Counted from the first letter of the stretch, positions 1 through 9,338 are shown. The stretch is DNA of 64,000 nucleotides from Longimicrobium sp. (GCF_035474595.1 NZ_DATIND010000025.1:36653-100652), one strand, 5' to 3'. Notes: a model not told the origin generated them from the sequence alone. Made by a program: numbers and translations.

Positions 1-2469
1 GGCCGTCGCCGCGCCCAGCGCCACCCCGGGCTTCAGGTTGAACGACAGGGTCACGGAGGGGATCTGCCCCGAGTGGCTCACCGCCACCGGCCCCGCCGTG
101 CGGCTGAGCGACGCCACCGCGTTCAGCGGCACCAGCGCCCCCGTCTGCGAGCGGATGTAGAGGAAGCCCAGCGCCGAGATGTCCTGCTGGTACTGCGGCA
201 GCAGCTCCAGCACCACCCAGTACTCGTCCTCGGGCGCGTAGATGGTGCTCACCTGGCGGCTGCCGTAGGCATCGTACAGCGTGCTCTGGATCTGCTCGCT
301 GGTCACCCCGTACGCCGCGGCGCGCAGCGGGTCGATCTGCACCGTCACTTGCGGGTTGCTGACCTCCAGGTCGCTGTTCACGTCCTGGATCAGGTCGCTC
401 TGCCGCAGCTCGCCCTCCAGCTTCGCCGCGGCCGGGTACAGCGACTCGATGTCGGAGCCCTGCAGCGTGAACTGGTAGGCGCTGCGCGAGCTGCGGCCGC
501 CGATCTGGATGGCCGGCGGCAGCTGCACGAAGGCGTTGATCCCCGGCGTCCGCCCCAGCTTGCGCCGCAGCTCGTTCGCGATCTCCTGCGCCGGCAGCCG
601 CTCGCCGCGCGGCTTCAGCGTCAGCAGCAGCCGCCCCGAGTTCGATCCCCCGCCGCCCCCGCCTCCGCCGCCGACGGACGACATCACCCCGGCGATGTTC
701 GGGTCGCGCTGCGCGATGGCCGCGATCTGCCGCTGGTGCTTCACCATCTCGGTGAAGCTGATCCCCTGCGCCGCCTGCGTGCTCACGTTCAGCTGCCCCG
801 TGTCCTGGTCGGGGATGAAGCCCTTGGGCACCAGCCGGAAGAGCACCACCGTGCCCACCAGTACCAGCAGCGAGAAGAGCATCACCACCCCGCGCCGCCG
901 CATCGCCCAGTCGAGCGACGACTGGTACTTCGCCAGCGCCCAGTCGTACGCGGCCTCCGTCTTCTGATAGAATTTCCCGTGCGTCTCCCCCGCGTGCGAG
1001 CGCAGGAAGCGGCTCCCCAGCATCGGCGTCAGCGTCAGCGAGACGAGCCCGGAGACCAGGATCGCGACGGCGATGGTCACCGCGAACTCGCGGAAGAGGC
1101 GGCCGATGATCCCCGAGAGGAAGAGAAGGGGGATGAAGACGGCCACGAGCGACACCGTCATCGACACGATGGTGAAGCCCACCTCCTTCGCGCCGTCGAT
1201 GGCCGCCCGCATCGGCGGCTTTCCCATCTCCAGGTGCCGGACGACGTTCTCCAGCATCACGATGGCGTCGTCCACCACGAAGCCCACCGCCAGCGTCAGC
1301 GCCATCAGCGACAGGTTGTCCAGCGAGTAGCCCAGGAACTTCATCACCGCGAAGGTGCCCAGGATCGACATGGGCAGCGCCAGCGCGGGGATCACCGTCG
1401 CCGACAGGTTGCGCAGGAAGAGGAAGATGACGGCCACGACCAGGAACAGCGTCAGCAGCAGCGTCAGCTTCACGTCGTGGACCGATTCCTGGATGCTGAC
1501 CGAGCGGTCGAACAGCAGGTTCAGCTGCACGTTCCCCGGCACCTGCGAGCGCAGCGAATCGACCTCCGCGCGCACCTTCTCCGCCACGTCCACCGTGTTG
1601 GAGCCGGGCTGGCGCTGGACCGCGAGGACGATGGCGCGCGTGCCGTTGAACCAGCTCGCCGTTCTGTTGTCCTGCACGTCGTCCAGCACCCGCCCCAGCG
1701 CGCCCAGCTGCACCGCCGCGCCGTTGCGGTGGACGACGGTCACCGTGCGGAACCCCGCCGCGTCGTGCAGCTGCCCGTTGGCCTGCACCGTCAGCGACGT
1801 CGTCCGCCCGGCGATGACGCCCGTGGGCAGGTTGGCGTTCTGCTGGCCGATGGCGCTCACCACCTCGTCGATGCTGAGGTTGCGGTAGGCCAGGGCGGTC
1901 GGGTCCAGCTGCACGCGCACGGCGTACTTCTGCGAGCCATAGACGGAGACCTGCGCCACCCCCTCCACCGTCGACAACCGCTGGCCGATCGTCGTCTCCG
2001 CGATCTCGTCCATCTGCTGCAGCGAGACGGTGGGCGAGGTCAGCGCGTAGTAGATGATGGGCGCGTCCGCGGGGTTCGCCTTCCGGTACGAGGGCGGCTG
2101 GATGTCGGGCGGAAGCTGGCGCAGCGTCTTGGAGATGGCCGACTGCACGTCCTGCGCGGCCGCGTCCACGTCGCGGTTCAGCGAGAACTGGATGGTGACG
2201 TTGGTCGACCCCAGCGTGCTGGTCGACGTCATGTTGTCGATGCCGGGGATGGTGCTGAACGCCTTCTCCAGCGGCGTGGCGACGGCCGAGGCCATCGTCT
2301 GCGGGCTGGCGCCGGGAAGGGAGGCGCTGACGGAGACGGTGGGATAGTCGACCGTCGGCAGGTCGCTGATCGGCAGCGTCTGGTACGCGGCGATGCCGAA
2401 CACGGCGATGGCCACCATCACCAGCATGGTCATCACCGGCCGCCGGATGAACAGCCCGGAGAAGCTCAT
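1..2469 (-). CDS. RND multidrug efflux permease, HAE1/MdtB-MdtC type (partial, C-terminus beyond window)
   Basis: Inner-membrane proton-driven pump of a tripartite efflux system. The first 823 residues are present; the family is usually about 1,030-1,050 aa, so the C-terminal fifth lies off the left edge. The N-terminus MSFSGLFIRRPVMTMLVM is the typical first RND helix. The TM4 proton-relay motif appears as GFVVDDAIVMLENV, with the paired Asp residues. A Gly-rich stretch followed by NSGRLLLTL sits in the second periplasmic loop, as in MdtB/MdtC proteins. The start ATG overlaps the stop of the adaptor gene by 4 nt (ATGA), so translation is coupled. The MdtB/C-like subgroup is judged from memory of the N-terminal half; substrates cannot be read from sequence. 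Confidence 0.93.
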   Translation of the reverse strand, partial: MSFSGLFIRRPVMTMLVMVAIAVFGIAAYQTLPISDLPTVDYPTVSVSASLPGASPQTMASAVATPLEKAFSTIPGIDNMTSTSTLGSTNVTIQFSLNRDVDAAAQDVQSAISKTLRQLPPDIQPPSYRKANPADAPIIYYALTSPTVSLQQMDEIAETTIGQRLSTVEGVAQVSVYGSQKYAVRVQLDPTALAYRNLSIDEVVSAIGQQNANLPTGVIAGRTTSLTVQANGQLHDAAGFRTVTVVHRNGAAVQLGALGRVLDDVQDNRTASWFNGTRAIVLAVQRQPGSNTVDVAEKVRAEVDSLRSQVPGNVQLNLLFDRSVSIQESVHDVKLTLLLTLFLVVAVIFLFLRNLSATVIPALALPMSILGTFAVMKFLGYSLDNLSLMALTLAVGFVVDDAIVMLENVVRHLEMGKPPMRAAIDGAKEVGFTIVSMTVSLVAVFIPLLFLSGIIGRLFREFAVTIAVAILVSGLVSLTLTPMLGSRFLRSHAGETHGKFYQKTEAAYDWALAKYQSSLDWAMRRRGVVMLFSLLVLVGTVVLFRLVPKGFIPDQDTGQLNVSTQAAQGISFTEMVKHQRQIAAIAQRDPNIAGVMSSVGGGGGGGGGSNSGRLLLTLKPRGERLPAQEIANELRRKLGRTPGINAFVQLPPAIQIGGRSSRSAYQFTLQGSDIESLYPAAAKLEGELRQSDLIQDVNSDLEVSNPQVTVQIDPLRAAAYGVTSEQIQSTLYDAYGSRQVSTIYAPEDEYWVVLELLPQYQQDISALGFLYIRSQTGALVPLNAVASLSRTAGPVAVSHSGQIPSVTLSFNLKPGVALGAATA

Positions 2470-4055
2470 GGCCGCGCGCCTCCCCCCGCCGGCGTTCCCG
2501 CCGCCCCTCCGCCCGCCGTCCCCCCCGTCACCCCGCTCGATGCGCCGCCCGCCGGCCGCGCTCCGCCCGTGACCCCGCGCACGGGGGCGGGAAGGGGCGA
2601 GGCGACCGGTGCGCTGCCGTTCCCCGTCCCCGAGCGCGCGCCCGTGGGCGTCGTCGCCGGCGCGCCCGCGTTCGCGACCGAGGCGCCGCCGCCCGTCCGC
2701 GCCACGCCGGTCTGCCCCGCCGCGCCGTTGGTGCGCGCGCCCTGCACGCCGGCCGTCACCGAGCCCGGCTGTCCGCCGCCGCCCGCGGGCGCGCCGCCGG
2801 CCGCCTCCCCGCCGCCGCGCGCTCCGCCGCCGGTGCTCCCCGCGGCCACCGCCCCGTCCGGCCCGTCCGACGTCCCCGGCGGGCCGCCCCCCGCTACGCT
2901 CCCCGGCCCGTTCTCCGAGCCGTCGCCGGTGACGATCGCCACCTTTCCGCCGGGCTTCAATCGCGCCTGCCCGTCGGTCACCACCATCTCCCCATCCCCC
3001 AGCCCCGCGGAGATGATCGCCAGCTCGCCCACGGTGCGTCCCGCGACCACGTTGCGCGACGCCACCGTCTTCGTCTGCGGATTGACGACGTAGACGTAGC
3101 TCCCCTGCTGCCCGGTGAGGATCGCGGCCGAGGGGATGGCCAGGACGCCGCGCTGCACCCCCACGTTCACGGTGAGGAACACGAGCTGGCCGGGCCAGAA
3201 GAAGCCGCCGCGGTTCTGGAAGATGGCCTTCCCGGTCACCGTCCCGGTCAGCGAATCCACGCTGTTGTCCAGGAACGAGAGCGTCCCCGTCTCCGTCACC
3301 GCGCCGCTGTCGCTGCGCACCGCCGTCACCTCCAGCGCCCGCTGGGCGACCGCGGACTGCAGGAGCGGGAGGTCCTGCGAGAGCACGGGAAAGCGCACCT
3401 GCACCGGGCTCAGCTGGTTGATCACCACCAGCGGCCCGGTCGACGGGCCGACCAGGTTCCCCGCGCGCACCAGCATGGCCCCCGTCTTCCCGGCGATCGG
3501 CGCGCGGATGGTCGCGTAAGACAGGTTCACCTCGGCGGCCGCCAGCGCCGCGCGGTCCGCCTCCACCGTGGCCGAGGCGGCCAGCGCGGCGGCGTGCACC
3601 TGGTCGGCCTCCTCGCGGGCCACGTAGTCCTGCCGCACCAGCGTCTGGTAGCGCGTGTCGTTGCGGCGCGCGGCCTCGGCCTGCGCCTCGTCGCGGGCCA
3701 GCGCCGCGCGCGCCTGCGCCGCGGCCGCCATCAGCGGACGCGGGTCGATGCGGAACAGCACCTGCCCCGGCCGCACGAACGACCCCTCGGTGAACTCCAC
3801 CGACTGCAGCGTGCCGCTCACCTGCGACTGGACGGCGACGGTCTGCATCGGGTCCACCACGCCGCTCGCCGTCACCGTCACCGGCGCGTCGATGATGCGC
3901 GCCACCGCCACGCGCACCGCCGTCGGCGGCCCGCCGCGCCCGCGTCCCCCCGCGCCAGCCTGGCCCTCGCCCTTCTTCCCGCACGCGGCCGACGCTGCCG
4001 ACCACCCGACGAGCAGCGCGAGCACCGTCCAGCGCATTCCCCTGTATCCCTTCAT
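2466..4055 (-). CDS. RND efflux periplasmic adaptor (membrane fusion protein) with long low-complexity tail
   Basis: Periplasmic adaptor linking the RND pump to the outer-membrane factor. It begins MKGYRGMRW with a lipoprotein-type signal (lipobox SAAC, Cys25), followed by the lipoyl/barrel core: VTVTASGVVDPMQTVAVQSQ near residue 55, then FRIDPRPL, a short coiled-coil hairpin, and IRAPIAGKTG. The core ends near residue 375 at GGKVAIVTGDG. About 150 further residues are almost only Gly, Ala, Pro, Ser and Thr, which is not normal for this family. ATG at 4055 overlaps the upstream stop (ATGA). Total length is 529 aa against the usual 370-420. A second in-frame ATG at 4037 is possible. Confidence 0.92.
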   Translation of the reverse strand: MKGYRGMRWTVLALLVGWSAASAACGKKGEGQAGAGGRGRGGPPTAVRVAVARIIDAPVTVTASGVVDPMQTVAVQSQVSGTLQSVEFTEGSFVRPGQVLFRIDPRPLMAAAAQARAALARDEAQAEAARRNDTRYQTLVRQDYVAREEADQVHAAALAASATVEADRAALAAAEVNLSYATIRAPIAGKTGAMLVRAGNLVGPSTGPLVVINQLSPVQVRFPVLSQDLPLLQSAVAQRALEVTAVRSDSGAVTETGTLSFLDNSVDSLTGTVTGKAIFQNRGGFFWPGQLVFLTVNVGVQRGVLAIPSAAILTGQQGSYVYVVNPQTKTVASRNVVAGRTVGELAIISAGLGDGEMVVTDGQARLKPGGKVAIVTGDGSENGPGSVAGGGPPGTSDGPDGAVAAGSTGGGARGGGEAAGGAPAGGGGQPGSVTAGVQGARTNGAAGQTGVARTGGGASVANAGAPATTPTGARSGTGNGSAPVASPLPAPVRGVTGGARPAGGASSGVTGGTAGGGAAGTPAGGGARP

Positions 4056-5650
4056 GGTGCCGTTCCCGTGGTGTCGGTGCCGATCAGCAGGTTGGGCCGG
4101 CCCGCCAGGTCCAGCGAGCCGGTATCGTGCCCGAGCTGGACCAGCGCGGTGCGCCACTCCCAGCGCGCCTGGATGGCCTCGGCCCGCGCCGTGGCCAGCG
4201 CGCTCCGCGCCAGCAGCACGTCCACGATCGTCCCCACGCCGGAGCGGTACCGCCCCGCCGCGACGGTGGCCGATTGCGCCGCGTCGGCGACGAGGGAGGT
4301 GGAGGTGTGGACGCGCTGCGTGGCCGCCTGCAGCGCGTAGTAGTCGGTGAACACCTGCAGCGAGATCTGCTGCCGCACGCCGGTCACCCGCGCCAGCTGC
4401 GCGTCGTAGCGCTCGCGGGCCGCGCGCACGTCGAACTGCCGCGAGAAGCCGTCGAAGATGGGGATCTGCACCCCCAGCGAGATGGTGTAGCCGCGCGAGG
4501 TGGCCGTCTGCGGCTGAAAGGTGCGCGTCGCGGTGGCGTTGGAGCGCAGGAAGAGGGCGGGGTAGCCGGCCGAGCGCGCCACGCGCACCTCCGCCGCCAG
4601 CGCGCGCGCCTCGGCGCGGGCCAGCGCCAGCTCCGGGCGCTCGGCGGTCGCCCGCGCGATCAGCGCGTCCACGTTCGCGGCCACGTTGGCAACCGACTCG
4701 TCCGCCGTCACCTCGGGGATGGTGAAGCGGGTGTTCGCCTGCAGCCCCATCGCCACCGCCAGGTTGCCGCGCGCGCTGAAGTAGTCCGCCTCCAGCGTCT
4801 GCAGCTGCAGCCGCGCCTGCGACAGCGCCGTCCGCGTCTGCAGCACCTCCTGGATGGACGACACCCCCACGCGATGGCGCTCCTCGGCCGCGGCCAGGTC
4901 CGCCTGCGCCTCGGTGACCGCCACCTGCTGGGCGTCGCGCAGCGCGCGCGTGGCCAGGAAGGAGAAGAGGGCCGATTCCACCTGCAGCACCACGTCGCGC
5001 ACGGTGGCGTTGTGCTCCAGGCTGGCCTCGATCGCCCGCTCCCGTGCCGCCTCGATCGACCCCGCCCGCCCTCCGAAGTCGAAGACCAGGTACGACAGGG
5101 AGACGGAAGGCGTCAGCGTCAGCCGCCGCACCGTGGTCGATCCGCCCCCGCCGCCCGATCCCCCGCCGCCGGATCCGCCGCCCGTCCCCGTCGAATCGCC
5201 GCCCGTCGATCCACCGCCCGTCGATCCCCCGCTCGCTCCGCCAGACGTCCGGGTGACGGAGCGCGTCAGGTCCACGTCCGCGTCGATGGTGGGGTACAGC
5301 TGCCCCCGCGCGGAGCCATAGACGTCGGCGGCGGCGCGCGCGGTGGCGTACGACTCGCGCGTCGCGGGGTTGTTGCGCAGCGCCAGCTCCACCACCTCCG
5401 TCAGCGCCAGCTCGCGCACCCCGCCCGCCGTCTCCGCGTCCGCCGCCAGCGCCCGCGCCGCCTCGGGCGAGGCGGGCGCGGTGTCGGCCGGCGGCGGGGT
5501 GCGCGCGGGCGCGGGCACCGGCCACAGCGTGCCGGGCCCCGCCGGAGCCGCCGGACCGCCGTAGATGCGCGGCTGCGGCGGCGCGCAGGCAGCCATCAGC
5601 GCCAGCGCGGCCGCCGCAGCCGCTGCGTTGAAATATCGAAACGAAGCCAT
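4052..5650 (-). CDS. TolC-family outer-membrane efflux lipoprotein
   Basis: Outer-membrane channel of the efflux system and first gene of the operon. It is 532 aa with a lipobox (LMAAC, Cys22), so it is a lipid-anchored OMF of the OprM/NodT type. Two OEP repeats are visible: LTEVVELALRNNPATRESYATA near residue 85, and ALIARATAERPELALARAE in the second half. An unusual Gly/Ser/Thr-rich insert (about residues 130-175) sits in the first repeat, near where an extracellular loop would be. It is followed by the adaptor and the pump, each overlapping by 4 nt. The 608-nt region upstream separates it from a divergent plus-strand gene. Confidence 0.92.
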   Translation of the reverse strand: MASFRYFNAAAAAAALALMAACAPPQPRIYGGPAAPAGPGTLWPVPAPARTPPPADTAPASPEAARALAADAETAGGVRELALTEVVELALRNNPATRESYATARAAADVYGSARGQLYPTIDADVDLTRSVTRTSGGASGGSTGGGSTGGDSTGTGGGSGGGGSGGGGGSTTVRRLTLTPSVSLSYLVFDFGGRAGSIEAARERAIEASLEHNATVRDVVLQVESALFSFLATRALRDAQQVAVTEAQADLAAAEERHRVGVSSIQEVLQTRTALSQARLQLQTLEADYFSARGNLAVAMGLQANTRFTIPEVTADESVANVAANVDALIARATAERPELALARAEARALAAEVRVARSAGYPALFLRSNATATRTFQPQTATSRGYTISLGVQIPIFDGFSRQFDVRAARERYDAQLARVTGVRQQISLQVFTDYYALQAATQRVHTSTSLVADAAQSATVAAGRYRSGVGTIVDVLLARSALATARAEAIQARWEWRTALVQLGHDTGSLDLAGRPNLLIGTDTTGTAP

Positions 5651-6041
5651 CCCTTTCCTTCACCCAGGCAGCACGTCCCCACCGGCCTCTCGCCGGGCGG
5701 GAAGCGCCGGTTGCGCACAAGGAATGCCCAACCTTGCTCCCCCGCCATGGAAAGCACGAACCCCAAGCCCCGCGCGAGGTTAAGGCCTCCGATCCTCCAT
5801 CCGGAGTGTCACCTGTAACGCATGGGAACCCATCTAAACCGATCGATCAGGGGAGATGGTGCAATCCCCATCTCCTGCGCTTTCCCCGCAGTCCATCCCC
5901 ACCCGAAAATCCGCGATAACTCATCGCACGCCGAGCCCTCCCCAACTCCCCCTCCGCGCTTCCCGCAGGGACGCCCACATCAGTCCTCCGCGTCTCCGCG
6001 TCTCCGCGAGAGATCCCGCGATGCTTCCCCATCCCGCCAAC

Positions 6042-6164
6042 GCACTCCCGCACTCCCGCACTCCCGCACTCCCGCACTCCCGCACTCCCGCACTCCCGCA
6101 CTCCCGCACTCCCGCACTTCCGCACTTCCGCACTTCCGCACTCCCGCACTCCCGCACTTTCGCA
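6042..6164. repeat. Tandem octamer array (CACTCCCG)n
   Basis: About 15 head-to-tail copies of an 8-nt unit (CACTCCCG, with CACTTCCG variants toward the right end) sit in the intergenic region between the efflux operon and the SDR gene. A short array of the same motif on the opposite strand occurs at 17233-17282. To the left, 5979-6013 carries a copy of the CTCCGCGTCTCCGCG repeat seen at three other places in the window. The rest of the 5651-6258 gap shows no convincing gene. Confidence 0.85.
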
Positions 6165-6258
6165 CCCTGTCCCCGGCGCGGAAGTTGCCTTCCCCGCCGC
6201 CGACGCAGTACAATGCAGTCCAATCCCCACAAGCCACGAACCCCACGCCAGGTCGCTG

Positions 6259-7179
6259 ATGCCCTCATCCGAGCCCGGACGCGACCCCGAACCCCAAAAG
6301 CCGTCGGCCCAGTACCATCCGCTCCAGATGGAGGGGCTGCGCGTGGCCGACCCCGTGGAGCAGCTCCTCGAGGAAGTGACCGAGGAGACGCAGCCGCAGT
6401 CGCTGAACTACGGCTCGGCCATGCGCGGCCGCGTGGCCATCGTCACCGGCGGCGCCACGGGGATCGGCAAGGCCATCGCGCTGGAGTTCGCGCGCCACGG
6501 CGTGCACGTGGCCTTCAACTGGTTCCAGTACGACACCCGCGGCGACGTGGGCGAAGAGGCCGAGCAGACCGCCCGCGAGATCAAGAGCCTGGAGGTGGGC
6601 GTCCACCACGAGGAGTGCGACGTCCGCGACGCCCGCGCCGTCGACCGCTTCGTGGGCGAGACGGTGGAGAAGCTGGGCGGCGTGAACATCCTGGTGAACA
6701 ACGCCGGCATCGCCCGCGACCGCGCGCTCTGGCGGCTCACCGACGAGCAGTGGCGCTCGGTGCTCGACACCAACCTCACCGGCGCCTTCCACCTGATCCG
6801 CGCCGTCAGCCCCATCTACCGCCGCCAGCACGACGGCAAGATCGTGAACGTCAGCTCCGTCCACGGCATCCGCAGCGAGTTCGGGCTGGCCAACTACAGC
6901 GCGTCCAAGGCGGGGCTGCTGGGGCTCACGCGCTCGGCGGCGCTGGAGCTGGGCCCCAGCAACGTGAACGTGAACGCCGTGGCGCCCGGCTACATCCGCA
7001 CCACGCGGCTCACCAGCGGCGTTCCCGCCGAGATCCTCGACACCGCCCGCGAGCGCGCCGTGCTGGGGCGCCTGGGCGATCCGCAGGACGTGGCCAACGT
7101 GGTGGTGTTCCTCTGCTCCGAGTACGCGCGCCACATCACCGGCGCCGTGATCCCGGTCGACGGCGGCCATCTGCTCTGA
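6259..7179 (+). CDS. Short-chain dehydrogenase/reductase (FabG-like 3-oxoacyl-ACP reductase family)
   Basis: NAD(P)-dependent oxidoreductase of the classical SDR fold, 306 aa. Visible motifs are the cofactor loop TGGATGIG (63-70), NNAG (147-150), the catalytic Ser in IVNVSS (about 199), Tyr213 and Lys217 in YSASK, and PGYIRT. The pattern, including the closing GAVIPVDGGHLL, fits FabG-like ketoreductases, but the substrate is open. The first about 54 residues, ending LNYGSAMRGR, are an acidic extension outside the Rossmann fold. A core-only start at 6421 (ATG) would remove it. The gene stands alone on the plus strand, divergent from the efflux operon. Confidence 0.9.
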   Translation: MPSSEPGRDPEPQKPSAQYHPLQMEGLRVADPVEQLLEEVTEETQPQSLNYGSAMRGRVAIVTGGATGIGKAIALEFARHGVHVAFNWFQYDTRGDVGEEAEQTAREIKSLEVGVHHEECDVRDARAVDRFVGETVEKLGGVNILVNNAGIARDRALWRLTDEQWRSVLDTNLTGAFHLIRAVSPIYRRQHDGKIVNVSSVHGIRSEFGLANYSASKAGLLGLTRSAALELGPSNVNVNAVAPGYIRTTRLTSGVPAEILDTARERAVLGRLGDPQDVANVVVFLCSEYARHITGAVIPVDGGHLL

Positions 7180-7204
7180 TTCTCGCTATCTTTGAACGGC
7201 GGGG

Positions 7205-7373
7205 TTCGGGCGTGTTTGGCGCCGAGGCGCCAAACCGGGCTGCGCGCGCGGTAGGCAACGATACGACTGTTGCCAACCGCGCCGGGCCACCCCCGCGCAC
7301 GAGCATCGCCGCCGGTCCGCCGCATCCGCGGCGCGGCGGCGTCCCGGCCCTTCGGGCGCGCATCCCTCACGCA
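7205..7373. repeat. Dispersed hairpin repeat, family A, copy 1
   Basis: Intergenic element of about 170 nt containing a near-perfect palindrome (GTTTGGCGCC / GGCGCCAAAC) and then a second inverted repeat (GGCAAC ... GTTGCC) around ATACGACT. It ends with TTCGGGCGCGCATCCCTCACGCA. Near-identical copies lie at 14344-14513 and 63640-63810. The rest of the 7180-7502 gap shows no gene. Confidence 0.88.
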
Positions 7374-7502
7374 GATGCGAGCCTTACGTTGAGTTCTCCC
7401 CCTTCTCCTGCTGTCGGGAGAAGGGGCCGGGGGAATGAGGGCCCTCGCGCGCGGCGAGCCCCGCGGATCCATCGCCGACACCCGAATCTTCCGCAATCCC
7501 GA

Positions 7503-8171
7503 ATGTCTCACGCTCTCTCCCGCCCGACTCGCCGTCCCACGCGCCGCACGCGGCTCGCCCCGCGCGCGCTGCTCCTCGCGCTCGCCGCGCTGGCCACGGC
7601 GTGCGGCGGGCAGGCGCCGCCGGCCGCCGCGCAGGCGCCCACGCCCAGGCTCGCCCCCACCGTCGGCCCGATGGACATTTCCGGGCAGAAGGTGCTGGTG
7701 CTCCCGGTGCAGTCGGTCAGCGGCATCCCGCAGACCCGCGCCGACGCCACCCGCGAGGCCCTGTTCGCGCTCGCCGAGCGCAACGCCCGCGTCCGCTGGG
7801 TCGATCCCGACATGCTCCGCTCCGCGCTCCGCCGCTCGCCCGGCTACGCCGACGATCCAGACTTCCTCCCGTCCGATGCCTTCCGGCACCACCACGAGCG
7901 CTACGTCGTCGAGCCGCTGGGCGGGCTGCTGCGCCGCTACTCCGCGCTGATGGATACGCGCATGGCGCTCATCCTCCAGTCCGCCGAGTGGCTTCCGGCC
8001 GCGGCGGGCGGCGGCGCGGTGCGCATGGCCGCGGTGGTCGTCGACACCCGCACCGGCAACGTCGTCTGGTACGGCGAGGCCGACGGCGCCAACCGCCCCG
8101 AGCCCGACGCCGCCGCCCTCGCCAGCGCCGCCTCCGCGCTCGCCGGCCGGATGCTCGTCCCCGGCCAGTGA
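7503..8171 (+). CDS. Lipoprotein of unknown function
   Basis: A 222-aa protein with an Arg-rich N-terminus, a hydrophobic stretch and a lipobox (ATAC, Cys34). The mature part opens with a proline/alanine linker, then MDISGQKVLVLPVQS and TRADATREALFALAERN. This resembles the periplasmic proteins that begin with a 'VLVLPV/VAVLPF' strand (GNA1162/CsgG-like fold), but no family can be named with confidence. The C-terminus contains AAVVVDTRTGNVVWYGEADG, a pattern common in such proteins. ATG at 7503 was chosen because the signal peptide starts there. The downstream neighbour is unrelated and separated by a repeat. Confidence 0.75.
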   Translation: MSHALSRPTRRPTRRTRLAPRALLLALAALATACGGQAPPAAAQAPTPRLAPTVGPMDISGQKVLVLPVQSVSGIPQTRADATREALFALAERNARVRWVDPDMLRSALRRSPGYADDPDFLPSDAFRHHHERYVVEPLGGLLRRYSALMDTRMALILQSAEWLPAAAGGGAVRMAAVVVDTRTGNVVWYGEADGANRPEPDAAALASAASALAGRMLVPGQ

Positions 8172-8189
8172 CCGAAGGAGACTCGGTCG

Positions 8190-8287
8190 TGAGCGCCAAT
8201 GCCGCGGAGTGCGCGGATCAGCCTCGCGCAGTTTGCGAGGCTTCCCGTGGTTGTTGCTGCGACTTCAGTCGCCGGTGAGGAAGCCAG
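8190..8287. repeat. Dispersed hairpin repeat, family B, copy 1
   Basis: Contains two short hairpins: CCTCGC GCAGTTT GCGAGG, and GCGACT TC AGTCGC. Copies lie at 9339-9397, 55541-55610 and 57571-57671. It could be read as coding in front of the gene at 8358, which is why an upstream start there is rejected. Confidence 0.88.
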
Positions 8288-8357
8288 TCTGCCCTGCGCC
8301 GGAAGATTCACACGAGAGATCCCGGGGATCGCCAGGAACCCGCACCGGAGCCGCGAA

Positions 8358-9194
8358 ATGAGCGACCTCTCCCCCGTCGCCGTCGACGACGATGACGAAA
8401 AGCTGGAAGAAGACCTGCGGAGGGCGCGGGACACCTGCCTGGAGCGGTACGGCCAGCTGGTGAACCACACGGTCCCGCTGCTGAAGCAGGTGCTCATCCA
8501 CGTGAACCAGCTTCCCACCGTGGCCGACGGCACCCTGGCGGACATGTGGTTCGCCGCCGTGGGGCGCACCATCTCCATCGACACCTCGGCCGACCGGGCG
8601 TGGACCGATGCCGGGGCCAAGTTCCTCCCCCACGGCGCCATCCAGAAGAAGATGATCGTCTCGCGGATGCGCGGGTCGGAGCTGGCGCAGGGCACGGGCT
8701 CGGGGCAGCGCCACGAAACCACCGCGCGAGTCGACGCCGGCGCCACCCCCGCCGACCTGTGGGTCACGGAGATGCAGAACGGCTGCACCGTGCTCATCCT
8801 GGACTGGGGGCAGAGCCTGTATTCGATGGTGCACCTCCAGCCCAGCGAGGACGAGCAGTTCAACTGGCTGGGGAAGAAGGTGATGGGGCTGGGCGGCTAC
8901 ACGAAGTGGGTCACCGGCGATGCGTTCTTCAAGAGTGCCTACAAGAACGCATGGCTGAAGCAGGAGGCGAGCAAGGTCGTGGCCGCCACCGGTCGCACGC
9001 CGCAGAACTACATCATGGTGCAGTCGATGTACGAGGCCTCGCGCAGCAAGGTCACCCAGGTCGTAGGGGTAAAGAAGGGGAACACCTTCGCCTTCTACCG
9101 CCAGCGCTCGTACGCGCAGACCCTGGAAGTCGACGTGCTGAAGTGGTCCGGCTGGTGGAGCTATCTCCCCGCGCTCGCCTCGCGCTCGTACTGA
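8358..9194 (+). CDS. Unknown protein, candidate CNF1/BLF1-type deamidase fold
   Basis: A 278-aa soluble protein with no signal peptide. An acidic N-terminus (VDDDDEKLEEDLRRA) is followed by an alpha-helical part and then a C-terminal half with NGCTVLILDWG (Cys143) and SMVHLQPS (His159). A Cys after Gly, with a His about 15 residues later on the next strand, is the arrangement of the catalytic pair in CNF1/BLF1/CheD-type glutamine deamidases. That link is inference from spacing and context only. ATG at 8358 was preferred over an ATG at 8199 because the extra 53 residues are encoded by a dispersed repeat. No immunity or secretion gene is adjacent. Confidence 0.72.
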   Translation: MSDLSPVAVDDDDEKLEEDLRRARDTCLERYGQLVNHTVPLLKQVLIHVNQLPTVADGTLADMWFAAVGRTISIDTSADRAWTDAGAKFLPHGAIQKKMIVSRMRGSELAQGTGSGQRHETTARVDAGATPADLWVTEMQNGCTVLILDWGQSLYSMVHLQPSEDEQFNWLGKKVMGLGGYTKWVTGDAFFKSAYKNAWLKQEASKVVAATGRTPQNYIMVQSMYEASRSKVTQVVGVKKGNTFAFYRQRSYAQTLEVDVLKWSGWWSYLPALASRSY

Positions 9195-9338
9195 TTCCCG
9201 CTCCGCGACAGACCGGATCGCAGCCGTTCCGCGCCCACCCGCCTGACGTCATCCTGAGTCGAACACCGCGCTTCGCGCGACCGCGATGGATGAAAGGGGG
9301 AGGCGTCCTCCCGAGCGGAACCGGCTGCCGAGCCGAAC

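Noticed and set aside
73..3093. Very long plus-strand open frame opposite the efflux operon
   Set aside because: It is antisense to three well-recognised genes, Arg/His/Gln-rich with no motifs, and is explained by high GC at third codon positions.
2466..5720. Single 1,084-aa fusion protein on the minus strand
   Set aside because: The upstream half of this frame is a shadow of the TolC-type gene. The adaptor has its own ATG (4055) that overlaps the upstream stop.
6042..6164. CRISPR array
   Set aside because: The unit is only 8 nt with no spacers of constant length. It is a simple tandem repeat and no cas genes are near.
5856..7500. Continuous frame upstream of the lipoprotein at 7503
   Set aside because: It runs through the octamer repeat and out of frame across the SDR gene. 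Only the last 222 residues, from the signal peptide on, look like protein.
8199..8357. Upstream start for the gene at 8358
   Set aside because: The added 53 residues come from dispersed repeat family B, whose other copies are intergenic.
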